The notes under the pieces: generated by a model
What the model saw: the letters and a program-made list of their open reading frames with translations, nothing else
The model's database searches: none
Told to the model about the DNA's origin: nothing
Assembly (NCBI RefSeq): GCF_007741515.1
Contig: NZ_CP036263.1
Coordinates: 1,674,001-1,738,000 of the forward strand
Direction of reading: 5' to 3'
Source of the DNA: Adhaeretor mobilis
GTDB lineage: Bacteria; Planctomycetota; Planctomycetia; Pirellulales; Lacipirellulaceae
Length of the DNA: 64,000 nucleotides
Program-made: the position numbers and the translations under genes
Shown here: one piece after another, positions 53,466 through 62,402 of the stretch
How positions within the stretch are numbered: the stretch's first letter is position 1
Layout: the number at the start of each line of letters is the position of its first letter

Positions 53466-55883
53466 TCAGATTTGATCTTCTCTGACGATGCTACTTCCAC
53501 TTTCGCGGCCAGCACGCGGAGAGTATTTCTGTTCGCCCAGCGCATTACGTGCTTTGCTTAGGTAGCGAGTGTATGTCGCAAAGGCGGGGAGGCTATAGTC
53601 TGCCAGACCGAGCGCATCTTCGCAGCCGTGTTCTTTTAGCCAATCGTATGCAGGTCGATCTTCCAACTGCTGTTCCTTTTTACTTTCAGCAAACTTGAAG
53701 GATGCATAGGCACTGCGAACAGCCGGGGTAAGCGAATCCAAAATTACTTCGCGTTGTGTGTCAGTCTCTTTGGGAGGATCCGCTGGAGGCACTTCAATCG
53801 ACTCAACTGGCTCCTGCCTAGTAGTGATAGAACTAGAGTTGCCTTGCCGCTCTCTACGCAATCGCTCGACATTGTTTCTTGGGTGCGTTTCGCCCATCAT
53901 CGTAATCAGTGCGGCAGCATCGTCACGCGACAGACCGCCCGAAACAAGCGTGCCAGCAATTGCTAAGGCGATACCGCGCGACATGGGATCTTGCTTGACC
54001 TCGTTACTCTCAGGCAGCCACGCTAACCACTGCGAAGCCCCGGCTAGCCTTCCCGTTTCCACCAGTCGATTGACGGCATCGACCACCCGGGCAGCGTCAC
54101 GCGACCACAGCTCACCATCCAAAGCGTTCCAGGCCGCGTCGTAGGGCTGCACGATCGTTTCGTAGCGATCGTCCGATTCGCGCTCTTTCCGAGCCCTATC
54201 TTCGCTCCGTGCTTGCTGTTCGGCTGATAGGATTTGCAAAGCGTTGGAATGTTCGTTGGTAGGATGCCCGCCTATTTCGGCAAGCCAGCTACTAAGTAGA
54301 TCGATGGCAACAATCGATGCTTGCCAGATATTCTCGATCCACGCATACCAAAAATTAGGCGGATTGCCGACGTGGTCAATCAACTCATTGAACATACCCC
54401 CGAGCGCGTCTGACGCTGGCGGGCTGTCATCCCAGTGAGCTAGGGGCAGTCTTTTGTTCAGGTGCCAGGTCTTACGTCCAATCACTAGCCCCGACGCGTT
54501 ATCGGCTTGGAAACCTAACTCGAAAACTACGTTCGTCCATAAATCTTGGATTGGGCAACTCTGATAGCCGTACGGCCAAGTTTTCCAAATGCGTTTGCGT
54601 ATCGTCTTAGGCAAGCTTTGAACAATCTGCCCTAGCTGATTGGAAGCATCCCAATACTCAGCCAAGCTTTCGGAATAGCTCACTTCAGAACTGCCAGGAA
54701 ACTGAACGCCGTAAGGGTAGTATTCTCGCTGAGCACCGGGGTAATCAATCTGCGGCTGCCCCTGCGAGTCCAGCAATGGAACTCCGTTGGAGTCTTCTCG
54801 TAACTTGGCTTTCCAGGAGGGACCGCCGCCGACGGTGAGCATGTGCTTGCCTTGCGCCTTCGGTACTTCTGGCAGATAGGGCTTCGCTTTCGATCCCGTT
54901 TTCGTGCGATGAACAAGTAAGACTGAGATGCTACGGAATTTTTGTGCGGCAGCCTCCAAGCGTCGGCAATTCCTCAGTAGCGATGGAATCAATAGCGGAT
55001 TGATTGCCGGTTCACCCTGGGAGTCATGCTCTGGAGAAACAACAGATTGGGTGGTTTCTGTCTGGTTTTCTTGCGTGTCACTAGCCGCCGTATTTGCTGG
55101 GGCGAGCCAATCGGCCAGTTCCAGCACACTTTCCCCGGTGGGTTCGCTGTTCAGTGATCGTAGAATGTCGTCGTGAGCAAAGCTGCCGTGTCCCAACTGC
55201 TTAGCGATCGCCATTACGAAACCATCATCGGCATAAAGTTCGCCACGAATCTGGGAGCTTTCAATAGCCTGTAGCACAAGCCGCTCTGCCCTATCGCGGT
55301 ATCCGTTCCGCCGCTTGTCCCACTGCGTTTTCTTATTAAGCAACTCAATTTTCATAAATCCCGACGGCCAAACCGGCTCGTCTCGAAAGTCTTCAACCCA
55401 CTGGCTGCCCACTTCGCGTAGCTGCTCAATCGGGTTGGCATCCGAGTCGAGCAATCCGTCCACGCTTGGTCCTAATGGTCCACTCTGACTGCTGAAGAAC
55501 ATCGCTGTATCGATGCATCGCTGGAATGTTTCAAGCGGAGCGTCACGCCTGAACATCGCTTCCGAGATATTGCCTTGGTGGCTGTTGATGAGGTTCTCAC
55601 TGAACTTGCATTGCTGGACGACAAAACGCCAGAAAACGGCAACCAGCCCGTAACCCGCCTGCGGTGGCGAGACTATCGGCTTCGCACGTTTAAGAGTGTT
55701 GGTCAAATGAGCGTAGGCGGCTTGGTACGAAGTCTGTTCGTAGTTGCCCTGCTGCTGGCCTGCCCGCAGGACAGCCACAAGATCGTCCAAAGGGGACCGA
55801 ATCGCACTAGCGATGAACAGCGGGGAAGGCTTTTCAGGCCACTCTGGTTCTTCGACAATCTCTATCTGATCTACGAACGACAT
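53466..55883 (-). CDS. Large island protein of unknown function (805 residues)
   Basis: I recognise no domain. Residues 1-330 look helical with acidic, Gln-rich linkers. The middle (about 340-600) has aromatic-rich stretches (WYAWIENIWQASIVAIDLLS; KTWHLNKRLPLAHWDDS), and the last 200 contain a disordered-looking SSSITTRQEPVESIEVPPADPPKE linker before a helical end. No catalytic triad, P-loop, nuclease or transmembrane segment is evident. It is the largest gene of the element and stands apart from the replication operon across the iteron cluster. Its place suggests cargo, perhaps host takeover, defence or mobilisation; nothing in the sequence decides. Confidence 0.6.
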   Translation of the reverse strand: MSFVDQIEIVEEPEWPEKPSPLFIASAIRSPLDDLVAVLRAGQQQGNYEQTSYQAAYAHLTNTLKRAKPIVSPPQAGYGLVAVFWRFVVQQCKFSENLINSHQGNISEAMFRRDAPLETFQRCIDTAMFFSSQSGPLGPSVDGLLDSDANPIEQLREVGSQWVEDFRDEPVWPSGFMKIELLNKKTQWDKRRNGYRDRAERLVLQAIESSQIRGELYADDGFVMAIAKQLGHGSFAHDDILRSLNSEPTGESVLELADWLAPANTAASDTQENQTETTQSVVSPEHDSQGEPAINPLLIPSLLRNCRRLEAAAQKFRSISVLLVHRTKTGSKAKPYLPEVPKAQGKHMLTVGGGPSWKAKLREDSNGVPLLDSQGQPQIDYPGAQREYYPYGVQFPGSSEVSYSESLAEYWDASNQLGQIVQSLPKTIRKRIWKTWPYGYQSCPIQDLWTNVVFELGFQADNASGLVIGRKTWHLNKRLPLAHWDDSPPASDALGGMFNELIDHVGNPPNFWYAWIENIWQASIVAIDLLSSWLAEIGGHPTNEHSNALQILSAEQQARSEDRARKERESDDRYETIVQPYDAAWNALDGELWSRDAARVVDAVNRLVETGRLAGASQWLAWLPESNEVKQDPMSRGIALAIAGTLVSGGLSRDDAAALITMMGETHPRNNVERLRRERQGNSSSITTRQEPVESIEVPPADPPKETDTQREVILDSLTPAVRSAYASFKFAESKKEQQLEDRPAYDWLKEHGCEDALGLADYSLPAFATYTRYLSKARNALGEQKYSPRAGRESGSSIVREDQI

Positions 55884-56354
55884 CGAAACCGATTCCCGTA
55901 GCCGGTGTGCAAGAATCCCGAATTGAAAACAGCGGGGAAAGCGGTCGGGAAACCACGGTTCGGGCCGTCGCCCTATCCCCGTCGTCGTGTAGTGTACCGC
56001 TGTTTAGCAACGTGAGTCTAGCCAAGGCGTTCGAGGGCCGCCGTCGTCGCCCAAAACGATAGCTCTAATTCGCGGGATAGTGTGCGCAGCGTCGGCTATG
56101 GTCCGCACGCCAAGCACGTGTAGGAATCGACCCGCCCCCCCGTCGATGTCGCGCCAGAGAGTTGGTTCCCGCAGCACTTCAATGGGGTAGCGAGCCGTAG
56201 CTGGCCAGCGGAGGACCCTAATGCCATCTAGGTGGAACCTATTTGTCGTTTCGCATTCTTCTGTCCAGTCTGAATCCCTTGACCAGCCAGGAAGGACCCG
56301 CGATCGATGCAAACCGACATTCTATCCCAGAGAATGAGCAGGTGAGGGAAGTGA
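55884..56354. other. Island intergenic region, no gene supported
   Basis: 471 bases inside the element. The frame at 56004-56312 (minus) is open but shows no family or start signal, so I do not call it. The promoter of the 805-residue gene should lie here. Confidence 0.4.
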
Positions 56355-56552
56355 CTAGCTAGCTCCCCAGTCGAACGGTTCCGCAGCGTTTGCCTCTGCA
56401 AACAGATACGCTTGCCGCAGTGCTTCGTATTCACTTTGAGCCCGCTTCTCGCAGATCTGCCCGTCACGTTCCAAGGTGCAACACCAGCCAGTTCGCCCGC
56501 GTTGGAGAATGACAGAGAAGCCTTGTTGCTCGATCATCTGTTGGAAGTCCAT
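56355..56552 (-). CDS. Small island protein, unknown
   Basis: 65 residues: MDFQQMIEQQGFSVILQRGR, then TGWCCTLERDGQICEKRAQS and a helical end. The pattern of a short sheet and a helix resembles small phage-encoded proteins. No function known. Confidence 0.5.
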   Translation of the reverse strand: MDFQQMIEQQGFSVILQRGRTGWCCTLERDGQICEKRAQSEYEALRQAYLFAEANAAEPFDWGAS

Positions 56553-56749
56553 GCCCGCTAGAGTAGCGGCTGGAATCTCTCTGTCACGCTACCAGGCTAT
56601 CTTGTGCCGTGCGCAAAAAACCTGCATCAACTCGCCAGGTCACGGGCCTATTATAATGAGGACCCTCCCCAGCGAGATTTGATATGTGAGGGGCGTTAGA
56701 CTGCCAAAGCCCCGTGCGTAGCACGTTGGCCGGAAGGGACCCGACCGGT

Positions 56750-57025
56750 TCACGGGTTAAAGTACAGCTCATGGCAAAGCATCTCTAACTCTACTTCGTT
56801 CACGAGGTCGTCATCCACCACGGGGCCTAGGCGGGCCGTGTACCACGCATCCAGCACGCCACGGGCAAAGAACAGTAGCCGCTTGCCGTCTCGCTTCACG
56901 TGCTGCTCTGTCGCGTGTCGTCGCACTTCACGATCGAAGTAGTTGACGGTCACGTCCAGTACGCCGGCCATCGCTTGTTTGGTCAGCCACGCATCGGGCC
57001 GTGTGGGTTTCTTCGGATCTGCCAT
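56750..57025 (-). CDS. Small DNA-binding-like island protein
   Basis: 91 residues. WLTKQAMAGVLDVTVNYFDR followed by EVRRHATEQHVKRDGKRLLF looks like a helix-turn-helix with a wing, as in excisionases or small terminase (Nu1-like) subunits. No large terminase is present, so a regulator or directionality factor is likelier. AGTAGGAAC precedes the ATG. Confidence 0.6.
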   Translation of the reverse strand: MADPKKPTRPDAWLTKQAMAGVLDVTVNYFDREVRRHATEQHVKRDGKRLLFFARGVLDAWYTARLGPVVDDDLVNEVELEMLCHELYFNP

Positions 57026-57147
57026 GTTCCTACTACTCGCTTGTCTTGTTGATGACCCTAAAAAATTCCCTGCGTAAGAAAACGCCTCGATCGCTACTGG
57101 CGTAGCCCCTGTGGGAGTACCCCCGGGAGAACCTAGATACCGGGGGG

Positions 57148-57320
57148 CTAACCCGTCTCGCTAACGGGTTCAGTAAGCAGTGCCGCCAATTGCTGCGTCT
57201 GTTCTGCTGTCAGTCGCTGCCGCAGTTCCGTACCGAATAGCCCCAACGCGGCGCGATTTGCGTCGCATTCTGCGTCGCCCTGTTGAGAATTGCCACTCTT
57301 TCCCGCGTTTTCCGAGAGTC
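57148..57320 (-). other. Element-encoded alternative C-terminal tail of the integrase
   Basis: Reading from the att core away from the right chromosome junction, in the same frame as the integrase, 57 codons stay open to a TAG at 57148-57150. The tail begins RLSENAGKSGNSQQ and ends LTAEQTQQLAALLTEPVSETG-like. In the circular element this segment would join the integrase frame at codon 409 and give a 466-residue protein. Two hairpins (57118-57148 and 57150-57170) follow and could terminate transcription. Confidence 0.75.
57259..57278. repeat. Candidate integrase arm site, right
   Basis: TGCGTCGCATTCTGCGTCGC, 19 of 20 identical to 47942-47961 and in the same orientation, 43 bases inside attR. 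In the circular form the two would flank the core. Confidence 0.5.
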
Positions 57321-57344
57321 GTTCGAGTCCGGTCTCGGCTACTT
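57321..57344. repeat. attR, second copy of the 24-bp tRNA-Leu core
   Basis: Identical to 47820-47843. Upstream bases do not form a tRNA, so this is only the 3' fragment restored by the element. Confidence 0.95.
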
Positions 57345-57524
57345 ACTGTGTAACGACTTACGGCGATTTGACGGCATTTCAAATAGGTACTCCAAAACTC
57401 GCTCGGAACGAATTCGGAACAACCGGGCGTTCATGTGGCATTCGTATCGATGGTCTCTCGCTGTTGTGAAACCTAGGATTCTCTTGCTCAATCGCAGTGG
57501 TGCGTGCGGCGAGAGAATTCTACC

Positions 57525-58790
57525 ATGGCAAGCGTTCACAAAGACCTGAAGTCGCCTAACTACAGCGTACGATTTCGCTATGATGGTCGAAATGTAAATC
57601 GAACTCTAGGCACGTCGGACAAAGGCAAGGCGGCTGGCATCTGTTCTCGTATCGAAGAAACGCTTCGCCTTCTTGAAAGCGGACGAATCAATGTTCCCCT
57701 TGGCGTCGAACCTCTGACTTTCATCTTCTCTGATGGAAAGGCCACCGAGAGAACTGCTACCAGGAAATCGCTGGGACTCACCGAGTTCTACAAAACCTAC
57801 AAAGAACAGCTCCCAGAGGGACGCAAAGAGCCGACGACTTTAGAAGGGGAGGGAATCCACCTCAAACATCTTAAGCGACACCTGGGGCCTCACAGGAAAG
57901 TTCAGGCTATCTCGAAGGCGGACCTGCAAAACTATGTGACAAAGCGGCTCAAGGATAGACATCACGACAAGCCTATTCAGCCTGACACGGTTCGCAAGGA
58001 ACTAGTGACATTCCGCATGCTTTGGAACTGGGGTGTGAACGAAGGACTTCTCATGGGAGTTTCGCCAACTAAGCACGTCGTGCTACCCCTCACTGATGAA
58101 AAGCCACCGTTCATGACCCGCACTGAAATCGAAGTTATTTTTTCTCGCGGCGGTCTCAGTAAGCGAGAAAAGATGCAGCTTTGGGAATCGGTGTATTTGG
58201 GAACCTCGGAGATCAACCAAGTTCTAGAGCATATTCGCAAGTCGGCTCGCTATCCGTTTATCTATGCGATGATGGTCTTTGTCGCCCATACTTCAGCTCG
58301 TCGTAGTGAAATGGTGCGTTCACAAATGGATGACATCGACTTCAATTCAAGAACGATTGCTATTCGGGAAAAAAAGAAAAGCCGAACGAAAGCCATGACT
58401 TACCGTCGCGTCGATATGAGCCCGCTGCTTTTCCAAGTCATGCAAGAATGGATTGAAAACCATCCCGGTGGACAACACACATTCTGCCAATTGCGTGGCT
58501 TTCATAAGGTGTCTCAGCTTACGGCAAGGCAAGCGCATTACCACTTAGAGAAAACGTTATCGAAGAGTGATTGGCAGTCGATTTCGGGATTTCATGTCTT
58601 TCGGCACTCGTTTGCTCCCAATCTCGCAGCAGCCGGAGTCGGTCAGCGTGTCATAGACGAGTTTATGGGGCATCAGATCGAAGAAATGCGACGCCGCTAT
58701 CGACACCTGTTCCCAGCTCAGCGAAGGGCCGCAATAGAATCGATCTTCGGAAGCGACAGTGACGCTGTATCGTTCACGAAAGCAGGGTAG
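57525..58790 (+). CDS. Second tyrosine recombinase, outside the island
   Basis: 421 residues from the ATG at 57525. It is not closely related to the island integrase. Catalytic residues are canonical: Arg in AHTSARRSEMVRSQMDD, His-x-x-Arg in FHVFRHSFAPNLAA, a further His in FMGHQIEEM, and Tyr in RRRYRHLFPAQ. The N-terminal domain (SVRFRYDGRNVNRTLGTSDK) is the Arm type. It lies 180 bases beyond attR and faces away. It may belong to another element that used the same tRNA end, with its far end now lost or outside the window. Confidence 0.88.
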   Translation: MASVHKDLKSPNYSVRFRYDGRNVNRTLGTSDKGKAAGICSRIEETLRLLESGRINVPLGVEPLTFIFSDGKATERTATRKSLGLTEFYKTYKEQLPEGRKEPTTLEGEGIHLKHLKRHLGPHRKVQAISKADLQNYVTKRLKDRHHDKPIQPDTVRKELVTFRMLWNWGVNEGLLMGVSPTKHVVLPLTDEKPPFMTRTEIEVIFSRGGLSKREKMQLWESVYLGTSEINQVLEHIRKSARYPFIYAMMVFVAHTSARRSEMVRSQMDDIDFNSRTIAIREKKKSRTKAMTYRRVDMSPLLFQVMQEWIENHPGGQHTFCQLRGFHKVSQLTARQAHYHLEKTLSKSDWQSISGFHVFRHSFAPNLAAAGVGQRVIDEFMGHQIEEMRRRYRHLFPAQRRAAIESIFGSDSDAVSFTKAG

Positions 58791-59113
58791 GGGAAACGCA
58801 GGACTAACAACTGTGTTTTGAATCTAGTGGTTTCAACTTTCTTGACTCTTTACTTGGATGGAAATTGCACTGTGTTTGCGTTGGAAATCGCTTGTCTCAC
58901 TGCGTTTAAGGCCGAGTAGTATGGAAATCCTGCGGTGCTTGAATTGTATCCGCAGGTGAGTTGCGTGGCCAGTAACTGCCCCAATTCTGCCCCCAGTTTC
59001 TGAATGCACGAAAAGCAGAACAGTTCTCTGTGCTTGGCGTTTACGGCTGGTTTCTGCCACTCACGAAAACCCTTTCCAACGAGAATAGTCGAGTAGCTCA
59101 GAAATCTCCTGAA
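58791..59113. other. Intergenic region, no gene supported
   Basis: 323 bases between two 3' ends. A small open frame on the minus strand (58833-59060) shows no family features. No third copy of the att core is visible here. Confidence 0.4.
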
Positions 59114-60031
59114 CTACCAATTCGCAGGGCGCTGGCAGGAGGGTGAAATATTGCGACAAAGCTGCTCCAGTTGATGAGCAATCTGTTGGATCTGTTCGGC
59201 CGAGTAGACGGCTTGGCCTTTCAGGAAAAGACCCTCGGCTCGGAACGGATTGATCACCCGCACGTCGCACTGCCCCGTGCGCTGGATATACCAACCGGGA
59301 TAAGCGAGTACCGGATTCACTTTGACTTGCCAGCCTACAGCACTGCTCAAGTAGTGGTAGAGCCAGCGTGCTTCACCTCGTACTTGGTCACCCGGGAGTG
59401 GAAATACACCGTTGGGAAAATGCAACTTCTCGGTTGTGAAGTCCACTTCGAGATTGGCCTTGCCCGCCCCTTTCTCAGGCTTACCTCGCATTTTTGTATT
59501 GATCGAGTAAACACCGGTCGGGCTCACGACCACATGATCGATATTTCCATGATCGCAGGGAAGATCGTGGTAGACCCGGCAACCGGTGAGCATGAGCTGG
59601 TTGAGTTCTTCACCAACGAACATCTCGCCATCCAGACCAATTTGCAACCGATGCACCTTACTTAGAACTAGATAAGAATTGTGACCCAAGAACGTCGCTG
59701 CAAGTAGCGTCAATAGTCCATAGCTCACATCGTGCCACCACGCGGCCGGCCCATCTGCTGGAGCGTTCACGAAATACATTGCTACCATCGCGAAGGGGAG
59801 TATCAGCAGCATGGCCAGGTACCCGCTCCAATCGAGTTCTAATTCGCTGAGTTTCAGACGTAGGCTATGGCCGGGTGGTCTTAACAAATCTCTTGTTAGA
59901 GGAGTAAACCTTCCGCTTTGTTGAATTGCCCGTTGACGCAGTTTCACAATCACAAAGATCAGAAAAAACGAGAGTAGCAAGCAGGCCAAGGGAAAGAAGA
60001 CAGCTACAATGAATTGCTTGAGAAGTGGCAT
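59114..60031 (-). CDS. Membrane protein with NERD (nuclease-related) domain
   Basis: 305 residues. Transmembrane helices at about 8-30, 72-90 and 102-120. Then the NERD motif set: GLDGEMFVGEELNQLMLTGC, HDLPCDHGNIDHVVVSPTGV (E and I-D-H-V), YSINTKMRGKPEKG (the usual E/Q-x-K is N-T-K here). NERD domains resemble Mrr-type restriction nucleases and Holliday-junction resolvases. Most are attached to membrane or other signalling parts, and their action is not settled. A lone gene beside integrases, so it might be defence-linked, but nothing confirms this. Confidence 0.8.
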   Translation of the reverse strand: MPLLKQFIVAVFFPLACLLLSFFLIFVIVKLRQRAIQQSGRFTPLTRDLLRPPGHSLRLKLSELELDWSGYLAMLLILPFAMVAMYFVNAPADGPAAWWHDVSYGLLTLLAATFLGHNSYLVLSKVHRLQIGLDGEMFVGEELNQLMLTGCRVYHDLPCDHGNIDHVVVSPTGVYSINTKMRGKPEKGAGKANLEVDFTTEKLHFPNGVFPLPGDQVRGEARWLYHYLSSAVGWQVKVNPVLAYPGWYIQRTGQCDVRVINPFRAEGLFLKGQAVYSAEQIQQIAHQLEQLCRNISPSCQRPANW

Positions 60032-60306
60032 CGGTATGGCGCAGAGAAGTGGGCTCGGTTGTTGGGATCAGGTCAATCGAGAATTGCAATGATGGTTCGC
60101 ACTGGGTGATTTACCCTTTTTCTGTCGAAACATATCTGCTCAATCTGCTCATGGTACGATTCACGAATGACATTATTACAGGTAATAAACAGATCGTCCA
60201 CGACGGCCTGTTCTGAAGTCGCTGCCTTGGTGGGAAGCTCCAGTTTTGCAACGGGCGAACTTATCCTACCGGCGCAGGTGGAGATCACCGAGGCGTGTCA
60301 GTTCCG

Positions 60307-62076
60307 TTAGTCAACGCGAGTCAACAACATCAGACGAAAATCCATTACTTTTGATCCGGCAATCTCAAGAGCACGTAATTGAAGCGTGCCCTCGCCTTGC
60401 TTTAGTTGGATCTTGCCGAGGACCTTGCGATTGAAATTCTTCACATAAGATTCCTTCCGTTTGAAGCGATCGTGCTCCATGCCCATTAGCGGTGGATCAT
60501 GAGGCTCTGTGATTTTCCCGGTGAGCACATTGCCACGAAAGCTCAGTTCTATGGTTGATCCGATGTCGGCTTTCGGGCAAGTGTAGAAGAGCTCTACGAG
60601 ATAAGTTCCGGTTTCCCCCACTTCACAGTTCCACGTAATGGAATCGTCCAGGCTGGTCCAATTCTGAAAGTAGGAGTCGTTGGGAAAACGGTTGGAACGA
60701 GTAATATTTCCGTGACCGATACCATCTCGTGCTGGGATTTGCGTGAATATCGAATCCGAGTGGCCAATGACGAATGGACGGTCGTCAAATTCCTTGCCAT
60801 AATTCACTAGCATCTCTGATCGGAATTTGTCGGCGACCTTTCTCATTGCATCAGCGATTTCTGGCACTTTGTTATTGACAGCCTTTGTCTGTCCGGGATC
60901 TTCCGCAATGTCATAGAGCCTGCCTTCGTGATCTAATCGGTGCCGTTGTGTTCTGACGGAAACCTTCCCCTTCCAATGATGCACCAGCGTCCTCTCTTTC
61001 CAGTCACTGGAATTACCGTAAAGCAGTGGTGCCAAGCTTACCCCGGCCAGCGGCATTTTTTCAGCGACCTCAACACCGGCCATCTCCGCCAGCGTCGGCA
61101 TCAAATCTAATACTGAGCAAATCTGCGGAATCTTCGTGCCGGCTTCTATTCTTGCTGGCCAGCGCACAAAAAGCGGCGAACGCACACCGCCCTCATCGGT
61201 CGCGCCCTTGCGGCCGCGCATTCCGCCATTCCAGCGATCGCCATTTGGGCCATTGTCGCTTAAGTAGAGTACGATCGTATTGTGCGCCAGCCTCAGTTCG
61301 TCGATCTTTGCGAGCAAACGTCCAACATTCCAATCGATATTCTCACACATCGCCAGCGCCGCGCGAGTGTGATCCACCTTCTCGAATTCTCTCTTGGGGT
61401 GATCCTGCGTCAGTTCCAAATCCTTGAACTTATTCCACCAACGATCGGGGACCTGCATCGGAGAGTGCGGAGTGTTGTACGGTAGGTAGACAAAGAATGG
61501 CTCATCCTGATGCTGCTCGATATACTTCATAGCTCGCTCAGTAAAGTCATCGACAACAAAGCCGTTGCCCTCAATGATTTGTCCGTTATGTTCGAGAATC
61601 GGGCTGAAGTAGTTGCCCCAGTGGCCGGAGCAGAAGCCATAGAATTCATCAAATCCGCGTGCGTTAGGATGGTATGGGTATTGCATGCCGCTATGCCACT
61701 TGCCAAATGCCGCTGTCTTGTAACCAGCGCGTTTGAATAATTCGCCGATCATCATTTTGTCAGGGTTGACCCGTTCGCCGCCTGCTGAGGTGTCGTAGAC
61801 GCCACAGCGGGTATGATGCTGCCCGGTGAGAAACTCGGCGCGTGTCGGCGAACAGACCGGGCTAACGTAGAAACGATCGAACCTCGCGCCTTCCTGCGCC
61901 ATGCGGTCGATGTTTGAAGTACTGAGCGCCTTATTGCCGTGAATACTAAGGTCGCCCCACCCCTGGTCGTCGGTCAAGATCACAATAATGTTCGGCTTGT
62001 CTGCAGCCAGTACTGTGCCGTGGGCCAAGGCTCCGACCAGCAATATTGAGTACCATTTCATGAAACTCTTGCTCAT
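60307..62076 (-). CDS. Secreted arylsulfatase
   Basis: From the ATG at 62076 a signal peptide runs to about residue 24 (LVGALAHGTVLA-A). The sulfatase N-terminal motif NIIVILTDDQGWGDLS (metal Asp-Asp) is followed by CSPTRAEFLTG, whose Cys becomes formylglycine. KWHSGMQYPYHPNARGFDEF and LYLSDNGPNGDRW (metal Asp, Asn) complete the active site. About 589 residues. The C-terminal 130 residues form an extra beta-rich domain. Planctomycetes use many sulfatases on sulfated algal polysaccharides; the exact substrate is unknown. The frame extends upstream to 62232 without a signal sequence. Confidence 0.92.
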   Translation of the reverse strand: MSKSFMKWYSILLVGALAHGTVLAADKPNIIVILTDDQGWGDLSIHGNKALSTSNIDRMAQEGARFDRFYVSPVCSPTRAEFLTGQHHTRCGVYDTSAGGERVNPDKMMIGELFKRAGYKTAAFGKWHSGMQYPYHPNARGFDEFYGFCSGHWGNYFSPILEHNGQIIEGNGFVVDDFTERAMKYIEQHQDEPFFVYLPYNTPHSPMQVPDRWWNKFKDLELTQDHPKREFEKVDHTRAALAMCENIDWNVGRLLAKIDELRLAHNTIVLYLSDNGPNGDRWNGGMRGRKGATDEGGVRSPLFVRWPARIEAGTKIPQICSVLDLMPTLAEMAGVEVAEKMPLAGVSLAPLLYGNSSDWKERTLVHHWKGKVSVRTQRHRLDHEGRLYDIAEDPGQTKAVNNKVPEIADAMRKVADKFRSEMLVNYGKEFDDRPFVIGHSDSIFTQIPARDGIGHGNITRSNRFPNDSYFQNWTSLDDSITWNCEVGETGTYLVELFYTCPKADIGSTIELSFRGNVLTGKITEPHDPPLMGMEHDRFKRKESYVKNFNRKVLGKIQLKQGEGTLQLRALEIAGSKVMDFRLMLLTRVD

Positions 62077-62402
62077 TCTATATGTTCGTGCTTCTGACCT
62101 GCGAATCAGTCCCCTAAGGAACAATCTCCTGCGAGTCGTGTTGTCGAAATGGTTCTTAGTCCCGTTCGGCAAGGCAACCGTCCATTTGACATCCAACGGT
62201 GCTTTCATGTGCTTAGCCAGTGGCTGACTCACCTAATCAGATTGGCCTTGTGCTGATAGACGAACTACTCAGCAGCCTAGTACTGTTCCGTTTCCAACCT
62301 TGGCGATGATTTTCTCTACACGCTAGGCCGTAAGAGTTACTTTCTTAGTCGGCGGGTTAAAAGCTGTAGCCACTCGCAACCCGATTTAGTGCTGCTAATG
62401 AA

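Larger units (their letters stand above)
47820..57344. mobile_element. Integrated tRNA-Leu genomic island with plasmid/satellite-like replication genes
   Basis: About 9.5 kb bounded by a perfect 24-bp direct repeat of the tRNA-Leu 3' end. Gene content: tyrosine integrase beside attL, XRE regulator, a tightly overlapping replication operon (DNA-binding protein, winged-helix protein, DUF669-like protein, AEP primase, DnaB-like helicase, winged-helix protein), an iteron-like cluster, an 805-residue unknown protein and two small genes. All its genes lie on the minus strand. I see no phage structural, terminase, relaxase or toxin genes. It is best described as an integrative element able to replicate, akin to phage satellites or integrated plasmids. 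Confidence 0.9.

Noticed and set aside
56004..56312. 102-residue minus-strand frame in the island
   Set aside because: Trp/Arg-rich without motif, start site or overlap pattern seen in the other island genes.
47820..57344. Prophage interpretation of the island
   Set aside because: No capsid, portal, terminase, tail or lysis gene is seen in 9.5 kb.
57300..57345. Second tRNA-Leu gene at attR
   Set aside because: Only the T arm and 3' acceptor strand are present; no D arm or anticodon arm upstream.
57170..57382. 70-residue minus-strand frame across attR
   Set aside because: It starts outside the element and is not in the integrase frame; no supporting start or family. The overlapping int-phase frame is better supported.
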